From contig JAEWLC010000044.1 in the NCBI GenBank assembly GCA_023393475.1, forward strand, positions 62,001 to 126,000: a DNA stretch of 64,000 nt, written 5' to 3'. The DNA is from Pseudomonadota bacterium. GTDB taxonomy: Bacteria; Pseudomonadota; Alphaproteobacteria; Rhizobiales; Devosiaceae. Position numbers and translations under genes: made by a program. Positions 43,244-50,920 of this stretch are shown in pieces (within the stretch, counting starts at the first letter, position 1; every line of letters begins with the position of its first letter). Below the pieces are notes generated by a model that was not told where the DNA came from, made no database searches, and worked only from the letters and a program-made list of their open reading frames with translations.

Positions 43244-43714
43244 ATGGAAGAAACTTCCGGGCTTGATCGGCTGGACCTGAAGATCCTGCGGGCGCTGCAG
43301 GCCGATGGCAGACTGACCAATGCGGAACTGGCCAAGCGCGTCAGCGTAAGCCCGGCGACCTGTCACCGCCGCACCGAGCAACTGTTCAGGAAAGGCTATA
43401 TCCTGGGCGTGCGGGCGGAGATCGCGCCCGCGCGCGTGGGGCTGGGCGCACTGGTGATGGTGGGCGTGGTGCTCGACCGCTCGACACCGGAGAGTTTCGC
43501 CGAGTTCGAGAAGGCCATCCTGCCGCTGAAGGAAGTGCTCGACTGCAACCTCGTCGCCGGTGACTTCGACTACCTCCTGAAGATCAGGGTTCGCGACATG
43601 GCCGACTTCAACAAGCTCCACGGCCAGCGATTGATCGCGTTGCCCGGCGTGAGACAGACGCGGACTTTCTTCGTGATGAAGGAAGTGAAGGAGCACGGGC
43701 GCCTCGAATTCTGA
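43244..43714 (+). CDS. Lrp/AsnC family transcriptional regulator
   Basis: The 156-residue protein has an N-terminal HTH (GLDRLDLKILRALQADGRLTNAELAKRVSVSP, about 6-37, then CHRRTEQL). A RAM/AsnC ligand domain at about 70-150 contains CNLVAGDFDYLLKIRVRDM. Lrp-type regulators respond to amino acids. It diverges from the alpha/beta hydrolase gene. Confidence 0.92.
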   Translation: MEETSGLDRLDLKILRALQADGRLTNAELAKRVSVSPATCHRRTEQLFRKGYILGVRAEIAPARVGLGALVMVGVVLDRSTPESFAEFEKAILPLKEVLDCNLVAGDFDYLLKIRVRDMADFNKLHGQRLIALPGVRQTRTFFVMKEVKEHGRLEF

Positions 43715-43860
43715 CGGCCCTGTGACCGCAGCCATTAAGACGTTGTCAGCATCCGCTGGGCCAAGAGTGGGCCCGGGGCTACCGTGATTCACTTCCTGAT
43801 GGGCCGTTGCGAAAGCGGCGGTCGCGGCATGCTCCATCGACCCGACTACGGAGCATTTTC

Positions 43861-44217
43861 ATGACCAAGACTATTGCCGCCATCCTGGCGTTCGCCATGC
43901 TGACGGCCATGCCGGCCGCAGCGGCGACCCAGGTCGCCAACTCCAGCACTTCCCCGCTCTGCACCGAGCAGGCCCCCGACGCCTACAAGCGCCCGGGCGG
44001 CTATTGCGACCAGATCGACGACCTCAACTCGCTCGCTCCCAAAGGCGGCGACTCCTGCGGGTTCGTGGCTGACGCGGGCCTCCGCTTCGACGAGATCGAG
44101 GGCCGGATGCTCGTGGCCGTGCCGATCAACCCCTGCTGCAACCTCTTGGGCAGCCTCACCGGCGCCGATCTGCCGCCGGCCGCGATCCTCGTCGCCGACA
44201 CTTCCTGCATCACCTAA
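43861..44217 (+). CDS. Small secreted cysteine-containing protein of unknown function
   Basis: The 118-residue protein has a signal peptide (MTKTIAAILAFAMLTAMPAAAA). The mature part has six Cys residues (PLCTEQ, GYCDQI, DSCGFV, NPCCNLL, TSCIT), suggesting a disulfide-stabilised periplasmic or exported protein. No family is recognised. The ATG at 43861 is chosen for the signal peptide; the frame extends to 43807. Confidence 0.7.
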   Translation: MTKTIAAILAFAMLTAMPAAAATQVANSSTSPLCTEQAPDAYKRPGGYCDQIDDLNSLAPKGGDSCGFVADAGLRFDEIEGRMLVAVPINPCCNLLGSLTGADLPPAAILVADTSCIT

Positions 44218-44223
44218 CGTAAA

Positions 44224-44254
44224 CGTGGCGGGCCCGGACGACCGGGCCCCCACG
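44224..44254. terminator. Bidirectional hairpin between convergent secreted-protein genes
   Basis: CGTGG-GGGCCCGG (44224-44237) and CCGGGCCC-CACG (44242-44254) form a strong stem, with one bulged position, between genes ending at 44217 and 44256. There is no clear T-run in either direction, so efficiency is uncertain. Confidence 0.5.
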
Positions 44255-44255
44255 C

Positions 44256-44954
44256 CTACTTCGCCTCGCGCAATTCCTGCTTCAGGCCATCGGGCGCCGA
44301 GCCGATCGCCGTGAAGGTGCCGGTCAGCGCGGCCGGCTCCTCGTCCTGCTTGTCAGAGGCGGTCCAGTTGGCGCCGCCATCCGTGGTTGCGATCACCACC
44401 CAGCCCTTGCTGTCGGGCGCATCCTCCATGCTCTGCAACTGGGCGATGACCTTGCTGTCGAGGCCTGTGCCGTTGAAATCGTGAAGCACCCAGTATTCGG
44501 GATGCTCGACGATGCCCGGCAACTCGCCGCAGACGAAGGAACGCAGCCCATCGGCCGACCACGCGCTGGTGTGCCAGCCGGGGCCTTCGATCTTGTGCCA
44601 CGAGAGGATCATCACTTCGCCGGCCGGCGAAGTGTAGACGCCATCGGGGCTCGGCGTATCGGCCAGCGGATAGACCTTCCACGCCCCATCCTGCTTCGCG
44701 AACAGGTAGGTGCCGCCTATCTGGGGGAGGGTTCCGACGACGAACGGCGGGATCCTGTCGTCGCCGGCAAAGCCCGACGGATCGCCCTCGAGCACGACGG
44801 CGGCCAGCTTCGCATCGAACGGGACGGGCGTGCCGCAGGCCCAATCCTCCTGCCAGGGCATGTAGGGCTCGTCGTCCTGGGCGATGGCGACGGTGGGAAA
44901 CAGGGCTAGGGCGGCTGCGAATGCGGCGGAAATCGAAACCATATGCGTGTTCAC
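44256..44954 (-). CDS. Secreted protein of unknown function
   Basis: The 232-residue protein has a signal peptide (MNTHMVSISAAFAAALALFPTVAIA), predicted mature N-terminus near QDDEPYMPW. The start is the GTG at 44954, which has GGAGG at an ideal 6-base spacing; the ATG at 44942 is 12 bases further in and poorly spaced. The mature part is acidic with two Cys residues (WACGTPV, FVCGELP). Motifs such as HDFNGTGLDSKVIAQL do not point to a known family. Confidence 0.7.
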   Translation of the reverse strand: MNTHMVSISAAFAAALALFPTVAIAQDDEPYMPWQEDWACGTPVPFDAKLAAVVLEGDPSGFAGDDRIPPFVVGTLPQIGGTYLFAKQDGAWKVYPLADTPSPDGVYTSPAGEVMILSWHKIEGPGWHTSAWSADGLRSFVCGELPGIVEHPEYWVLHDFNGTGLDSKVIAQLQSMEDAPDSKGWVVIATTDGGANWTASDKQDEEPAALTGTFTAIGSAPDGLKQELREAK

Positions 44955-45176
44955 GACAGGCCTCCATTCTCGTTGTGCGCAGTCTAGGGAGCCGGGGCCG
45001 CAGCGGGCAGCTGGTACTGCTACGAACGTGGGGCGTGCCGGCGAGTCCGGGCTGCAGTTGTCGCGCGACTCGTGGCAGGTTGCCGGGCCTCGCGCGAATG
45101 GTGACAGCGCAGGCGGGGCCTGAACAGTGGGCGCGCCCGGTACGGTAACGGACGCGAGGGGCGGTGCGGTTGTTGG

Positions 45177-45599
45177 ATGGAGCGTAACTTGAGTGATTTT
45201 CAGCTGGTCGAGCGGACACCGACGATCGAGGAGTATTGCGACCTGCGGGCCCGCAACGGCCTGTCGGCGAAGACCGCGGAAGCCGCGGCGCGCGGGCTGC
45301 CGAACACGATCTACGCCGTGATGATCGAACATGAGGGCAGGGCGATCGGCATGGGCCGCGTGATCGGCGATGGCGGGACGGCGTTCCAGATCACCGATAT
45401 TGCCGTGCTGGGCGAGTATCGGGGCAAGGGCCTGGGCAAGCGGATCGTCGCCGCGCTGGTCGACTGGCTCAAGGCCAACGCGCCGAAATCGGCCTATGTG
45501 AGCCTGATCGCCGACGGCCCGGCCAAGGACCTCTACGGGCAGTTCGGCTTCAAGGAGACGGCGCCGGTGTCGGTGGGGATGTACCTGCGGATTCTGTAG
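45177..45599 (+). CDS. GNAT family N-acetyltransferase
   Basis: The 140-residue protein has the GNAT acetyl-CoA motif: ITDIAVLGEYRGKGLGKRIVAALVDWL (about 72-98), with RGKGLG as the Q/RxxGxG/A loop, and a C-terminal LYGQFGFKETAP. The acceptor is unknown. The start may be the ATG at 45177 or, better spaced from GGAG, a TTG at 45189. Confidence 0.85.
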   Translation: MERNLSDFQLVERTPTIEEYCDLRARNGLSAKTAEAAARGLPNTIYAVMIEHEGRAIGMGRVIGDGGTAFQITDIAVLGEYRGKGLGKRIVAALVDWLKANAPKSAYVSLIADGPAKDLYGQFGFKETAPVSVGMYLRIL

Positions 45600-45684
45600 C
45601 GCGAGCGAACCGCTGCACCTGCACTCTCAGTCTTCATCCGGGGCCTGACCGGCAGAGCCATGGGATATCCCGGCCTGCAACATC

Positions 45685-45718
45685 GCATGGGTCCCCGGGT
45701 CTGCGCCCAGGGATGACG
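45685..45718. repeat. Dispersed palindromic repeat, copy 1
   Basis: GCATGGGTCCCCGGGT at 45685-45700 followed by a variable core and GGATGACG at 45711-45718. A second copy with the same first 16 bases lies at 62226-62258. The GTC-CCC..GGG-GAC arms form a weak hairpin. It is in the 222-base gap between the GNAT and KTSC genes; the rest of that gap shows nothing recognisable. Confidence 0.65.
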
Positions 45719-45821
45719 GTGGTTGGGGCGGCCCTCTGAGTCACGGTCAGGCAGTCGGGCGTCGGCTTGCCAATGATGGCTATCGCGAAGCTGCGCCGCG
45801 GGCGGAAATAACGGCGCGAAA

Positions 45822-46115
45822 TCAGCCTCTTGTCGTTTTTTCGTTCGGGCGAATCCCCGCGTGACGGTGGTGTGCTATGTTTTGGCTACGGTCGGAGAAA
45901 TGGGGCCTGAGGGCACGGTCCGACTGAGTGAATTCGTAGCCGTCGCGGATGTGGGCGTTGAAGTAGCGCCCCTTGGACGGAGACTGCCGAAGCGCATCGT
46001 ACACGGCGCTCGGGACTTCAAGATAATCGTAGCGACGGCCTGACGGACGGAACCAGACGGAGAGCGTCTGGGTCTCGGGGTCATAGGCCATGTCGGCAAT
46101 CACGGTGGACGGCAT
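45822..46115 (-). CDS. KTSC domain protein
   Basis: The 97-residue protein starts MPSTVIADMAYDPETQTLSV, with WFRPSGRRYDYLEVPSAVYDALRQSPSKGRYFNAHIRDGYEF as the KTSC core (about 20-62), related to the C-terminal domain of lysyl-tRNA synthetase-like proteins and common in phage and accessory regions. AGGAGG five bases before the ATG fixes the start. It lies 42 bases from the divergent terminase gene, at the edge of the phage/GTA cluster. Function is unknown. Confidence 0.8.
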   Translation of the reverse strand: MPSTVIADMAYDPETQTLSVWFRPSGRRYDYLEVPSAVYDALRQSPSKGRYFNAHIRDGYEFTQSDRALRPHFSDRSQNIAHHRHAGIRPNEKTTRG

Positions 46116-46157
46116 GGGCGCCTCCTGCCGCGGGTGAACGCGTGGGGGAGGGGACGG

Positions 46158-46574
46158 TTGCCGGCTGACGACGAGATCGATTGGGACCGCGTACGGCTGC
46201 AGGTGAAGGTCGGGGAGATGACCCGCAACCGCATCTGTGCCGAACACCGGATCACGCCGCAGCGGCTGGCCGCCCGCATCAGGGAGAACAAGTGGGATGT
46301 CGAAGAAGATGCGACTGAGCACGACCGGCGGATCATCGTCGGTGAGCTTCTGCTGGCCACGGAAATGCAGGTGCTGCGACTGCTGGGGGCGCAAATGAGC
46401 GACACCGGTGAACGGGAGAGCGCGCTGCTCGGCCGGCTGACGACAACCCTCGATCGGTTGATCTCGCTGGACATCCGCGTGACGGGCAAGAAGCCGACGG
46501 CGCGGCAGAGCAAGGAAATGACCGAACTGAGGGCCAAGATCGCGAAGCGGCTGGATGAGCTCAAGGTCCGCTAA
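46158..46574 (+). CDS. Small terminase-like subunit of the phage/GTA cluster
   Basis: The 138-residue protein has an N-terminal HTH-like segment (VKVGEMTRNRICAEHRITPQRLAARIRENKW, about 15-45), then a helical, charged coiled-coil region. Its position directly before the large terminase and a 20-base overlap support a DNA-packaging small subunit, equivalent to GTA gene g1. The start is taken at a TTG at 46158 with GGAGGGG five bases upstream; a GTG at 46134 is possible but has no ribosome site. Confidence 0.65.
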   Translation: MPADDEIDWDRVRLQVKVGEMTRNRICAEHRITPQRLAARIRENKWDVEEDATEHDRRIIVGELLLATEMQVLRLLGAQMSDTGERESALLGRLTTTLDRLISLDIRVTGKKPTARQSKEMTELRAKIAKRLDELKVR

Positions 46575-47802
46575 GACGCTGCTCGCGGCGGTTGCCGACG
46601 AGGAACTCGAGGATCTGCGCTTCGACTGGGAGATGTGGGTGCACGACGCGCAGCGACCACCCGCCGGAGAGTGGACCACCTGGCTGCTCATGGGCGGCCG
46701 CGGCGCCGGCAAGACGATGGCTGGGGCTCAATGGGTGCGCGGCCTCGCAAGGGACGGCATCGGACCGATCGCCATCGTGGGCGAAAGCATGGTCGAGGCG
46801 CTGCAGGTGATGGTGCGAGGGCCAAGCGGGATATTGCGCGGGACGCTTCCGGACGAGGTTCCGATCGTGCGCGGACAGATGCTGTTCTGGCCGAACGGGG
46901 TCGAGGGGCAGGTGCTTGGCGCCAGCGATCCGGAGCGATTTCGCGGACCGCAGTTCGCTGCGGCCTGGTGCGACGAGATCGGCAAATGGCCGGACGCCGA
47001 GGCGAGCTGGGACATGCTGCAGTTCGGACTGCGGCTCGGGGAGGCGCCGCGGCAGCTGGCGACGACGACGCCGCGCGCAACACCGCTGATGAAGCGGCTG
47101 CTCGGCGATCCGCTTACGCAAGTGACCCGCATGCCGACCAAGGTGAACCAGAGCAATCTGGCGAGGACGTTCTTCCAGGCGATTGTCGCGCGCTACGAAA
47201 ATACCGTGCTCGGGCGGCAGGAGCTCGAGGGGGAGCTGATCGAGGATCGTCCGGATGCGTTGTGGCTGCGCGGCATGTTTCGCGCCGACGCCAGGGCCGA
47301 GCTGGGCCGGATCGTCGTGGCGGTGGATCCGCCGGTGACGGGCCATAAGGGCTCGGATGCCTGCGGGATCATCGTCGCGGCGCGGGCCGGGGAGGGGGCC
47401 GTGGTGCTCGCCGACCTGAGCTTCGGGCCGGCGCGGCCGGAGGCATGGGCAGCGCGGGCGGTGGGGGCGTTCCACACGTTCGAGGCCGACTGCATTGTCG
47501 CCGAGGTGAACCAGGGCGGAGACCTGGTGAAATCGGTAATTGCCCAGCAGGACGCCGGCGTGCCGGTGCGCGCCGTGCATGCGAGCCGCGGCAAATGGGT
47601 GCGCGCGGAGCCGGTGGCGGCGCTCTACGCCAATGGCCGCGTGGCGCATCGACCGGGACTGACGGCGCTCGAGGACGAGATGTGCGCCTTCGGCGCGGAC
47701 GGCACGGCGGACGGACATTCGCCGGACCGGGTCGATGCGCTCGTCTGGGCGCTGACGGAACTGATGCTCGGCGGCGGTGAGCCGCGCGTGCGGGGGATTT
47801 GA
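46555..47802 (+). CDS. Large terminase (GTA/phage DNA-packaging ATPase)
   Basis: The 415-residue protein has the ATPase Walker A GGRGAGKT (about 47-54), a Walker B-like AAAWCDEIGKW near 137, and a nuclease-like C-terminal half (VVAVDPPVTGHKGSDACGII). It resembles the ORFg2 terminases of Rhodobacter-type gene transfer agents. It overlaps the small subunit by 20 bases and is followed 9 bases later by the portal gene. Confidence 0.87.
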   Translation: MSSRSAKTLLAAVADEELEDLRFDWEMWVHDAQRPPAGEWTTWLLMGGRGAGKTMAGAQWVRGLARDGIGPIAIVGESMVEALQVMVRGPSGILRGTLPDEVPIVRGQMLFWPNGVEGQVLGASDPERFRGPQFAAAWCDEIGKWPDAEASWDMLQFGLRLGEAPRQLATTTPRATPLMKRLLGDPLTQVTRMPTKVNQSNLARTFFQAIVARYENTVLGRQELEGELIEDRPDALWLRGMFRADARAELGRIVVAVDPPVTGHKGSDACGIIVAARAGEGAVVLADLSFGPARPEAWAARAVGAFHTFEADCIVAEVNQGGDLVKSVIAQQDAGVPVRAVHASRGKWVRAEPVAALYANGRVAHRPGLTALEDEMCAFGADGTADGHSPDRVDALVWALTELMLGGGEPRVRGI

Positions 47803-47811
47803 GGAACAACG

Positions 47812-48961
47812 ATGCCCAACTGGTTCACGCGCCTTGGCCGCGGTGCTTTCGGCTGCCGAGAGGAAATCGGGCGGACCGCAGAGCCTGATGACGGTGACGC
47901 AGCTGGGCGAGGCGAGCTGGAGCCGGCGCGGCTTCGTCAGCCTCGCCAATGCCGGCTATGCCAGGAACCCGGTGGTGCACCGCTGCGTGCGGATGATCGC
48001 CGACGCTGCGACGCGCATTCCGCTGGTGGCGGAGGAGGGCGGCAAGCGGCTGAGCGAGCATCCGGTGATGCGTCTGCTGTCGCGGCCCAACGCGCGGCAA
48101 TCCGGCAGCGAGCTGCTCGAGGCGGTCTACGCCTACCTGCAGACCGCGGGGAACGCCTATCTCGCCGCGACGCTGATCGATGGCGAGGTGCGCGAACTGC
48201 ACGCGCTGCGGCCCGACCGGGTGCGGGTGGTGCAGGGGCGGGACGGGTATCCGGCGGCTTATACATACGCGGTCGGCGGGCGGTCGCAGGAGCTGCGGCT
48301 GGACAGCCAGGCGGTGGCGGCAGTGCTGCACATGGCGCTGTTCCATCCGCTCGACGACCACTACGGCATGGCCCCGCTCGAGGCGGCGGCACAGAGCCTC
48401 GACATCCACAATGCCGCGGCGGAGTGGAACAAGGCGCTGCTCGATAACGCGGCGCGGCCGAGCGGGGCGCTGGTCTATTCGGGCGGCACGGGCACGCTGA
48501 CCGAAGCGCAGTTCCGCCGGTTGAAGGAAGAGCTGGAACAGGGATTTTCGGGCGCACGCAATGCCGGCCGGCCGCTGGTGCTCGAGGGCGGGCTCGACTG
48601 GAAGGCCATGGCGCTGACCCCGGCCGAGATGGACTTCATGGAGCTGAAGCATGCCGCGGCGCGCGAGATCGCGCTGGCCTTCGGCGTGCCGCCGATGCTG
48701 CTCGGCATCCCCGGCGACAATACCTACGCCAACTATGCCGAGGCCAACCGGGCTTTCTGGCGCACCACGGTGGTGCCGCTGGTGCGGCGCGTCGCCGACG
48801 ACCTGGGCTTCTGGCTGGCACCGGGGTTCGGCGGCGTGACGCTGGCTCCGGACCTGGAGGGCGTCGAGGCGCTAGCCGAAGACCGCGCGGCGCTGTGGGC
48901 GCGCGTGGGGGCCGCGGATTTCCTCAGTGATGAGGAGAAGCGGGTGATGGTGGGGGTTTAG
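47812..48961 (+). CDS. Phage/GTA portal protein, with a probable frameshift near its start
   Basis: The HK97-type portal body runs from RNPVVHRCVRMIADAATRIPL to EALAEDRAALWARV; ALAFGVPPMLLGIPGDNTYANYAEANRAFW is the portal signature. The only good ribosome site (GAGGAACAACG) precedes the ATG at 47812 (MPNWFTRLG), a typical GTA portal N-terminus. That frame loses the sequence after about 14 codons; the body is in another frame and continues as AERKSGGPQSLMTVTQ. Either the gene is frameshifted near 47850, or translation begins at 47888 or at a GTG at 47777. The intact body frame ends at 48961. Confidence 0.8.
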
Positions 48962-48975
48962 GCGCGGAGTGTCGA

Positions 48976-49096
48976 TCCTCCCCCGCGGGGCGGGGGAGGT
49001 GCCGCCATGGGCGGCGGAGGGGGTAACTATCCCTCGGACATCGCGGCCCCCTCCACCGGCTTCGCCGGTCCCTCTCCCCCGCCTCGCGGGGGAGGA
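48976..49096. repeat. GC-rich palindromic intergenic element with 11-bp terminal inverted repeats
   Basis: TCCTCCCCCGC at 48976-48986 is exactly inverted at 49086-49096 (GCGGGGGAGGA). Within the 121 bases there are smaller hairpins, e.g. CCTCCCCCG/CGGGGGAGG at 48977-48985/48991-48999, and ACCGGC/CCGGT near 49054-49067. It sits between the portal and small membrane genes. The size and ends resemble a MITE-like or REP-type element; no target duplication is clear. Confidence 0.7.
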
Positions 49097-49145
49097 CCAA
49101 GGCGCCATCTGCGCACAACTACGACCAACATCTACGGAGGCCACT

Positions 49146-49334
49146 ATGGACGAACTTACCAAATCGATCGTGATGCGCGGGGATCTGGCGCATCTGGCGC
49201 TGTTTGCCTGGGCGACGGGGGCCACCGGATTGCTGGTGTGGACGCTGCGCGAGCTGGTTTCGGCCAACAAGCGCTTCAACGATTTCGTCAAAGAGATTTC
49301 GACGCTGAATCAACTCTTTCGCCGGGAGAAGTAA
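49146..49334 (+). CDS. Small membrane protein of the phage/GTA head cluster
   Basis: The 62-residue protein starts MDELTKSIVMRGDLAHLALF. It has one hydrophobic helix at about 17-38 (FAWATGATGLLVWTL), then NKRFNDFVKEISTLN and a basic end (FRREK). Small membrane proteins of this kind occur between portal and protease genes in Rhizobiales GTA clusters. The ATG is preceded by CTACGGAGGCCACT. Function is unknown. Confidence 0.7.
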   Translation: MDELTKSIVMRGDLAHLALFAWATGATGLLVWTLRELVSANKRFNDFVKEISTLNQLFRREK

Positions 49335-49338
49335 GCCT

Positions 49339-49479
49339 ATGGGGGCAAAGGGGAATTCTGGGGATAAGCAGGTCGCGGGGGAGGTGTTCCGGCAGTTTGC
49401 CTGGAACCTCGCGGGAACGCTGGCGAAGCCGGCGCGGCGCCCGAGCCGGCCGCGGCCGGCGGTGGGGAGCAAGGGCTGA
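49339..49479 (+). CDS. 46-residue basic protein of the head cluster
   Basis: An ATG at 49339, 4 bases after the previous stop, opens 46 residues: MGAKGNSGDKQVAGEVFRQF, then AWNLAGTLAKPARR and a Pro/Arg-rich tail. It ends in an ATGA overlap with the protease gene, which argues that it is translated. The frame is short and no family is recognised, but the head of the protein is well formed and the coupling is exact. Confidence 0.6.
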   Translation: MGAKGNSGDKQVAGEVFRQFAWNLAGTLAKPARRPSRPRPAVGSKG

Positions 49480-49961
49480 TGCAGCCGATCCCCATCGACG
49501 AGCGTGGGCGGTTCGCCGGCTATGCGAGCGTCTTCGACCGGCTCGACCAATCGGGCGACCTGGTGATGCCCGGCGCGTTCGCCAAATCGCTGGCGCGAAG
49601 CGGGGCGGCAAAGCTCCGCATGCTGTTCCAGCATGACCCCCGGGAGCCGGTCGGCAACTGGGAGGTGGCGCGCGAGGACGGCTACGGGCTCTGGGTCGAG
49701 GGCCGGCTGGTGCCGGGCGTGCCGCGGGCCGATGCCCTGCGCCGGCTGATCGAGCGACGGGCGGTCGACGGCCTGTCGATCGGCTTTCGCACCGAGCGGG
49801 CGACCCGCGAGGCGCGCAGCGGCCACCGGCGGCTGTGGGAGATCGACCTGTGGGAGATCTCGATCGTGACGTTTCCGATGCTGGGCGATGCCCGCATCGC
49901 GCCGGGCGGTGCCACGGCTGACAGGTCGCTGCGGGCGGCCATTTCGCTTCTGAAGCAATGA
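49479..49961 (+). CDS. HK97-family prohead protease
   Basis: The 160-residue protein has the prohead protease pattern: FAGYASVFDRLDQSGDLVMPGAF (about 12-34), the catalytic His in LFQHDP, VDGLSIGF with the likely nucleophile Ser, then WEIDLWEISIVTFPML. It would process the capsid protein. It overlaps the 46-residue gene, and the capsid gene starts 10 bases downstream. It resembles GTA gene g4. Confidence 0.9.
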   Translation: MQPIPIDERGRFAGYASVFDRLDQSGDLVMPGAFAKSLARSGAAKLRMLFQHDPREPVGNWEVAREDGYGLWVEGRLVPGVPRADALRRLIERRAVDGLSIGFRTERATREARSGHRRLWEIDLWEISIVTFPMLGDARIAPGGATADRSLRAAISLLKQ

Positions 49962-49971
49962 AGGATCACCG

Positions 49972-50295
49972 ATGACCGAACTGATGGACCGCCTTGAGAA
50001 CAAGGCGTCGATGGCGGCTGCCCCGGATTCCGAGGCGACGCTGGGCGAAGTGATGTCCGCCTTCGAGGAGTTCAAGCGCACCAATGACGGGCGCCTGAAG
50101 GAGCTCGAAAAGCGCGGTTCGACCGATGCGCTGACCGAGGACAAGCTGGCCCGCCTGAACCAGGCGCTCGACGGCGCCAAGGCGGCCATGGACCGGTCAT
50201 TCAAAACCGGCCGCAGCACTTTGCGAAGTTCACCCGCTCATATGTCTATCACCCACTTGAGAACGGTGCAGTACTCGAGGAACTCGATCGGCTGA
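49972..50295 (+). pseudogene. HK97-type major capsid gene, truncated after its N-terminal part
   Basis: The frame starts MTELMDRLENKASMAAAPDS. It carries the capsid scaffolding (delta) region: TLGEVMSAFEEFKRTNDGRL, ELEKRGS, LARLNQALDGAKAAMDR. After about residue 74 the similarity ends and unrelated residues continue to a stop at 50293-50295. A GTA capsid protein has roughly 400 residues, so most of the gene is missing. The break coincides with the start of a P63C-domain fragment in another frame. No downstream head or tail gene follows. Confidence 0.85.
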
Positions 50296-50426
50296 ATCCC
50301 AAGATTGATGCCAAGGGGACTCGCAGAGCAAGGTTTCACCAGCATCTGACGGAGGGCTATGGAGTGATCAAGTCGAAGGTCGCCCACCACCCCATTCATC
50401 CCCCATTCATCCCCTCGCCCACATAA
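50196..50426 (+). pseudogene. Remnant of a P63C-domain protein joined to the capsid fragment
   Basis: In a frame different from the capsid, 50196-50426 reads NRPQHFAKFTRSYVYHPLEN, GAVLEELDRLNPK, GTRRARFHQHLTEGYG. This is the pattern of the P63C domain (a VLEEL-x-x-NP segment followed by HQ-LTEDIGH), found in phage- and plasmid-associated proteins. There is no upstream domain and no start, and the end is atypical (a Pro-rich run, then TAA at 50424). It is a recombinational leftover. The feuN-like gene begins 9 bases later. Confidence 0.6.
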
Positions 50427-50434
50427 CTGCCGGC

Positions 50435-50722
50435 ATGAAAAAGTATGTGTCGACAGTGCTGGCCGCCGTGGCGCTTGTGGTGGGGGTGGGATTTGCCGCT
50501 CCGGTCCTGGCGCAGGAGTGCCTGAGCAAGCTCGAGATCCAGAAGAAGATCAATACTGGCGAACTGATCCAGCTCAGCCAGGCCCTCGCCAGTTCGGACG
50601 TCGAGGGGAAGATCATCTCTTCAAAGGCTAAAGTCTGCCAGGTTGGCGGCCGGTGGTACTGGCAGGTCAACGTGATGGACGAATATGGCGAAAGCAAACC
50701 TGTGAGCTTGCCCGCCGAGTGA
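50435..50722 (+). CDS. feuN: FeuN-like small periplasmic PepSY-type protein
   Basis: The 95-residue protein has a signal peptide (MKKYVSTVLAAVALVVGVGF, cleavage near VLA-Q). The mature part shows ECLSKLEIQKKINTGELIQ and ends VCQVGGRWYWQVNVMDEYG, a PepSY-like fold with a Cys pair (ECL, KVC). In Sinorhizobium, FeuN is a small periplasmic protein encoded upstream of feuPQ that restrains the FeuQ kinase. Position and size agree. The start follows the phage remnant closely. Confidence 0.7.
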   Translation: MKKYVSTVLAAVALVVGVGFAAPVLAQECLSKLEIQKKINTGELIQLSQALASSDVEGKIISSKAKVCQVGGRWYWQVNVMDEYGESKPVSLPAE

Positions 50723-50812
50723 AGCCTCACGTAGAATCCGTTCTCGACTCCTCTCGCGCGTAGGGCCGGCTGACGCCGGGCGCGAGGCCGAAGTCGTGGC
50801 GGTCTCCGCATG

Positions 50813-50835
50813 TCGCCGTTTCATTGAAACGGCGA
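50813..50835. promoter_or_regulatory. 23-bp palindrome upstream of feuP
   Basis: TCGCCGTTTCA (50813-50823) and TGAAACGGCGA (50825-50835) are exact inverted repeats around one T. It lies 85 bases before feuP and 90 bases after feuN. It is a strong candidate for a response-regulator operator, possibly autoregulatory. Confidence 0.6.
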
Positions 50836-50920
50836 TATGCTCCAGGTGTCTTAGTCGTCGCGCTTGTCGAACCGGAAAAGTCTGCAACTTTTCCCGAGAG
50901 CGCTCTGCAGGGGACGTTGA

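Noticed and set aside
47812..48447. 211-codon frame as a separate gene
   Set aside because: Only its first 14 codons look like protein (portal N-terminus); the remainder is Arg/Ala/Gly shadow of the portal body.
48976..49096. CRISPR-like repeat array
   Set aside because: The repeated C/G runs are parts of one palindromic element; there are no evenly spaced direct repeats or spacers.
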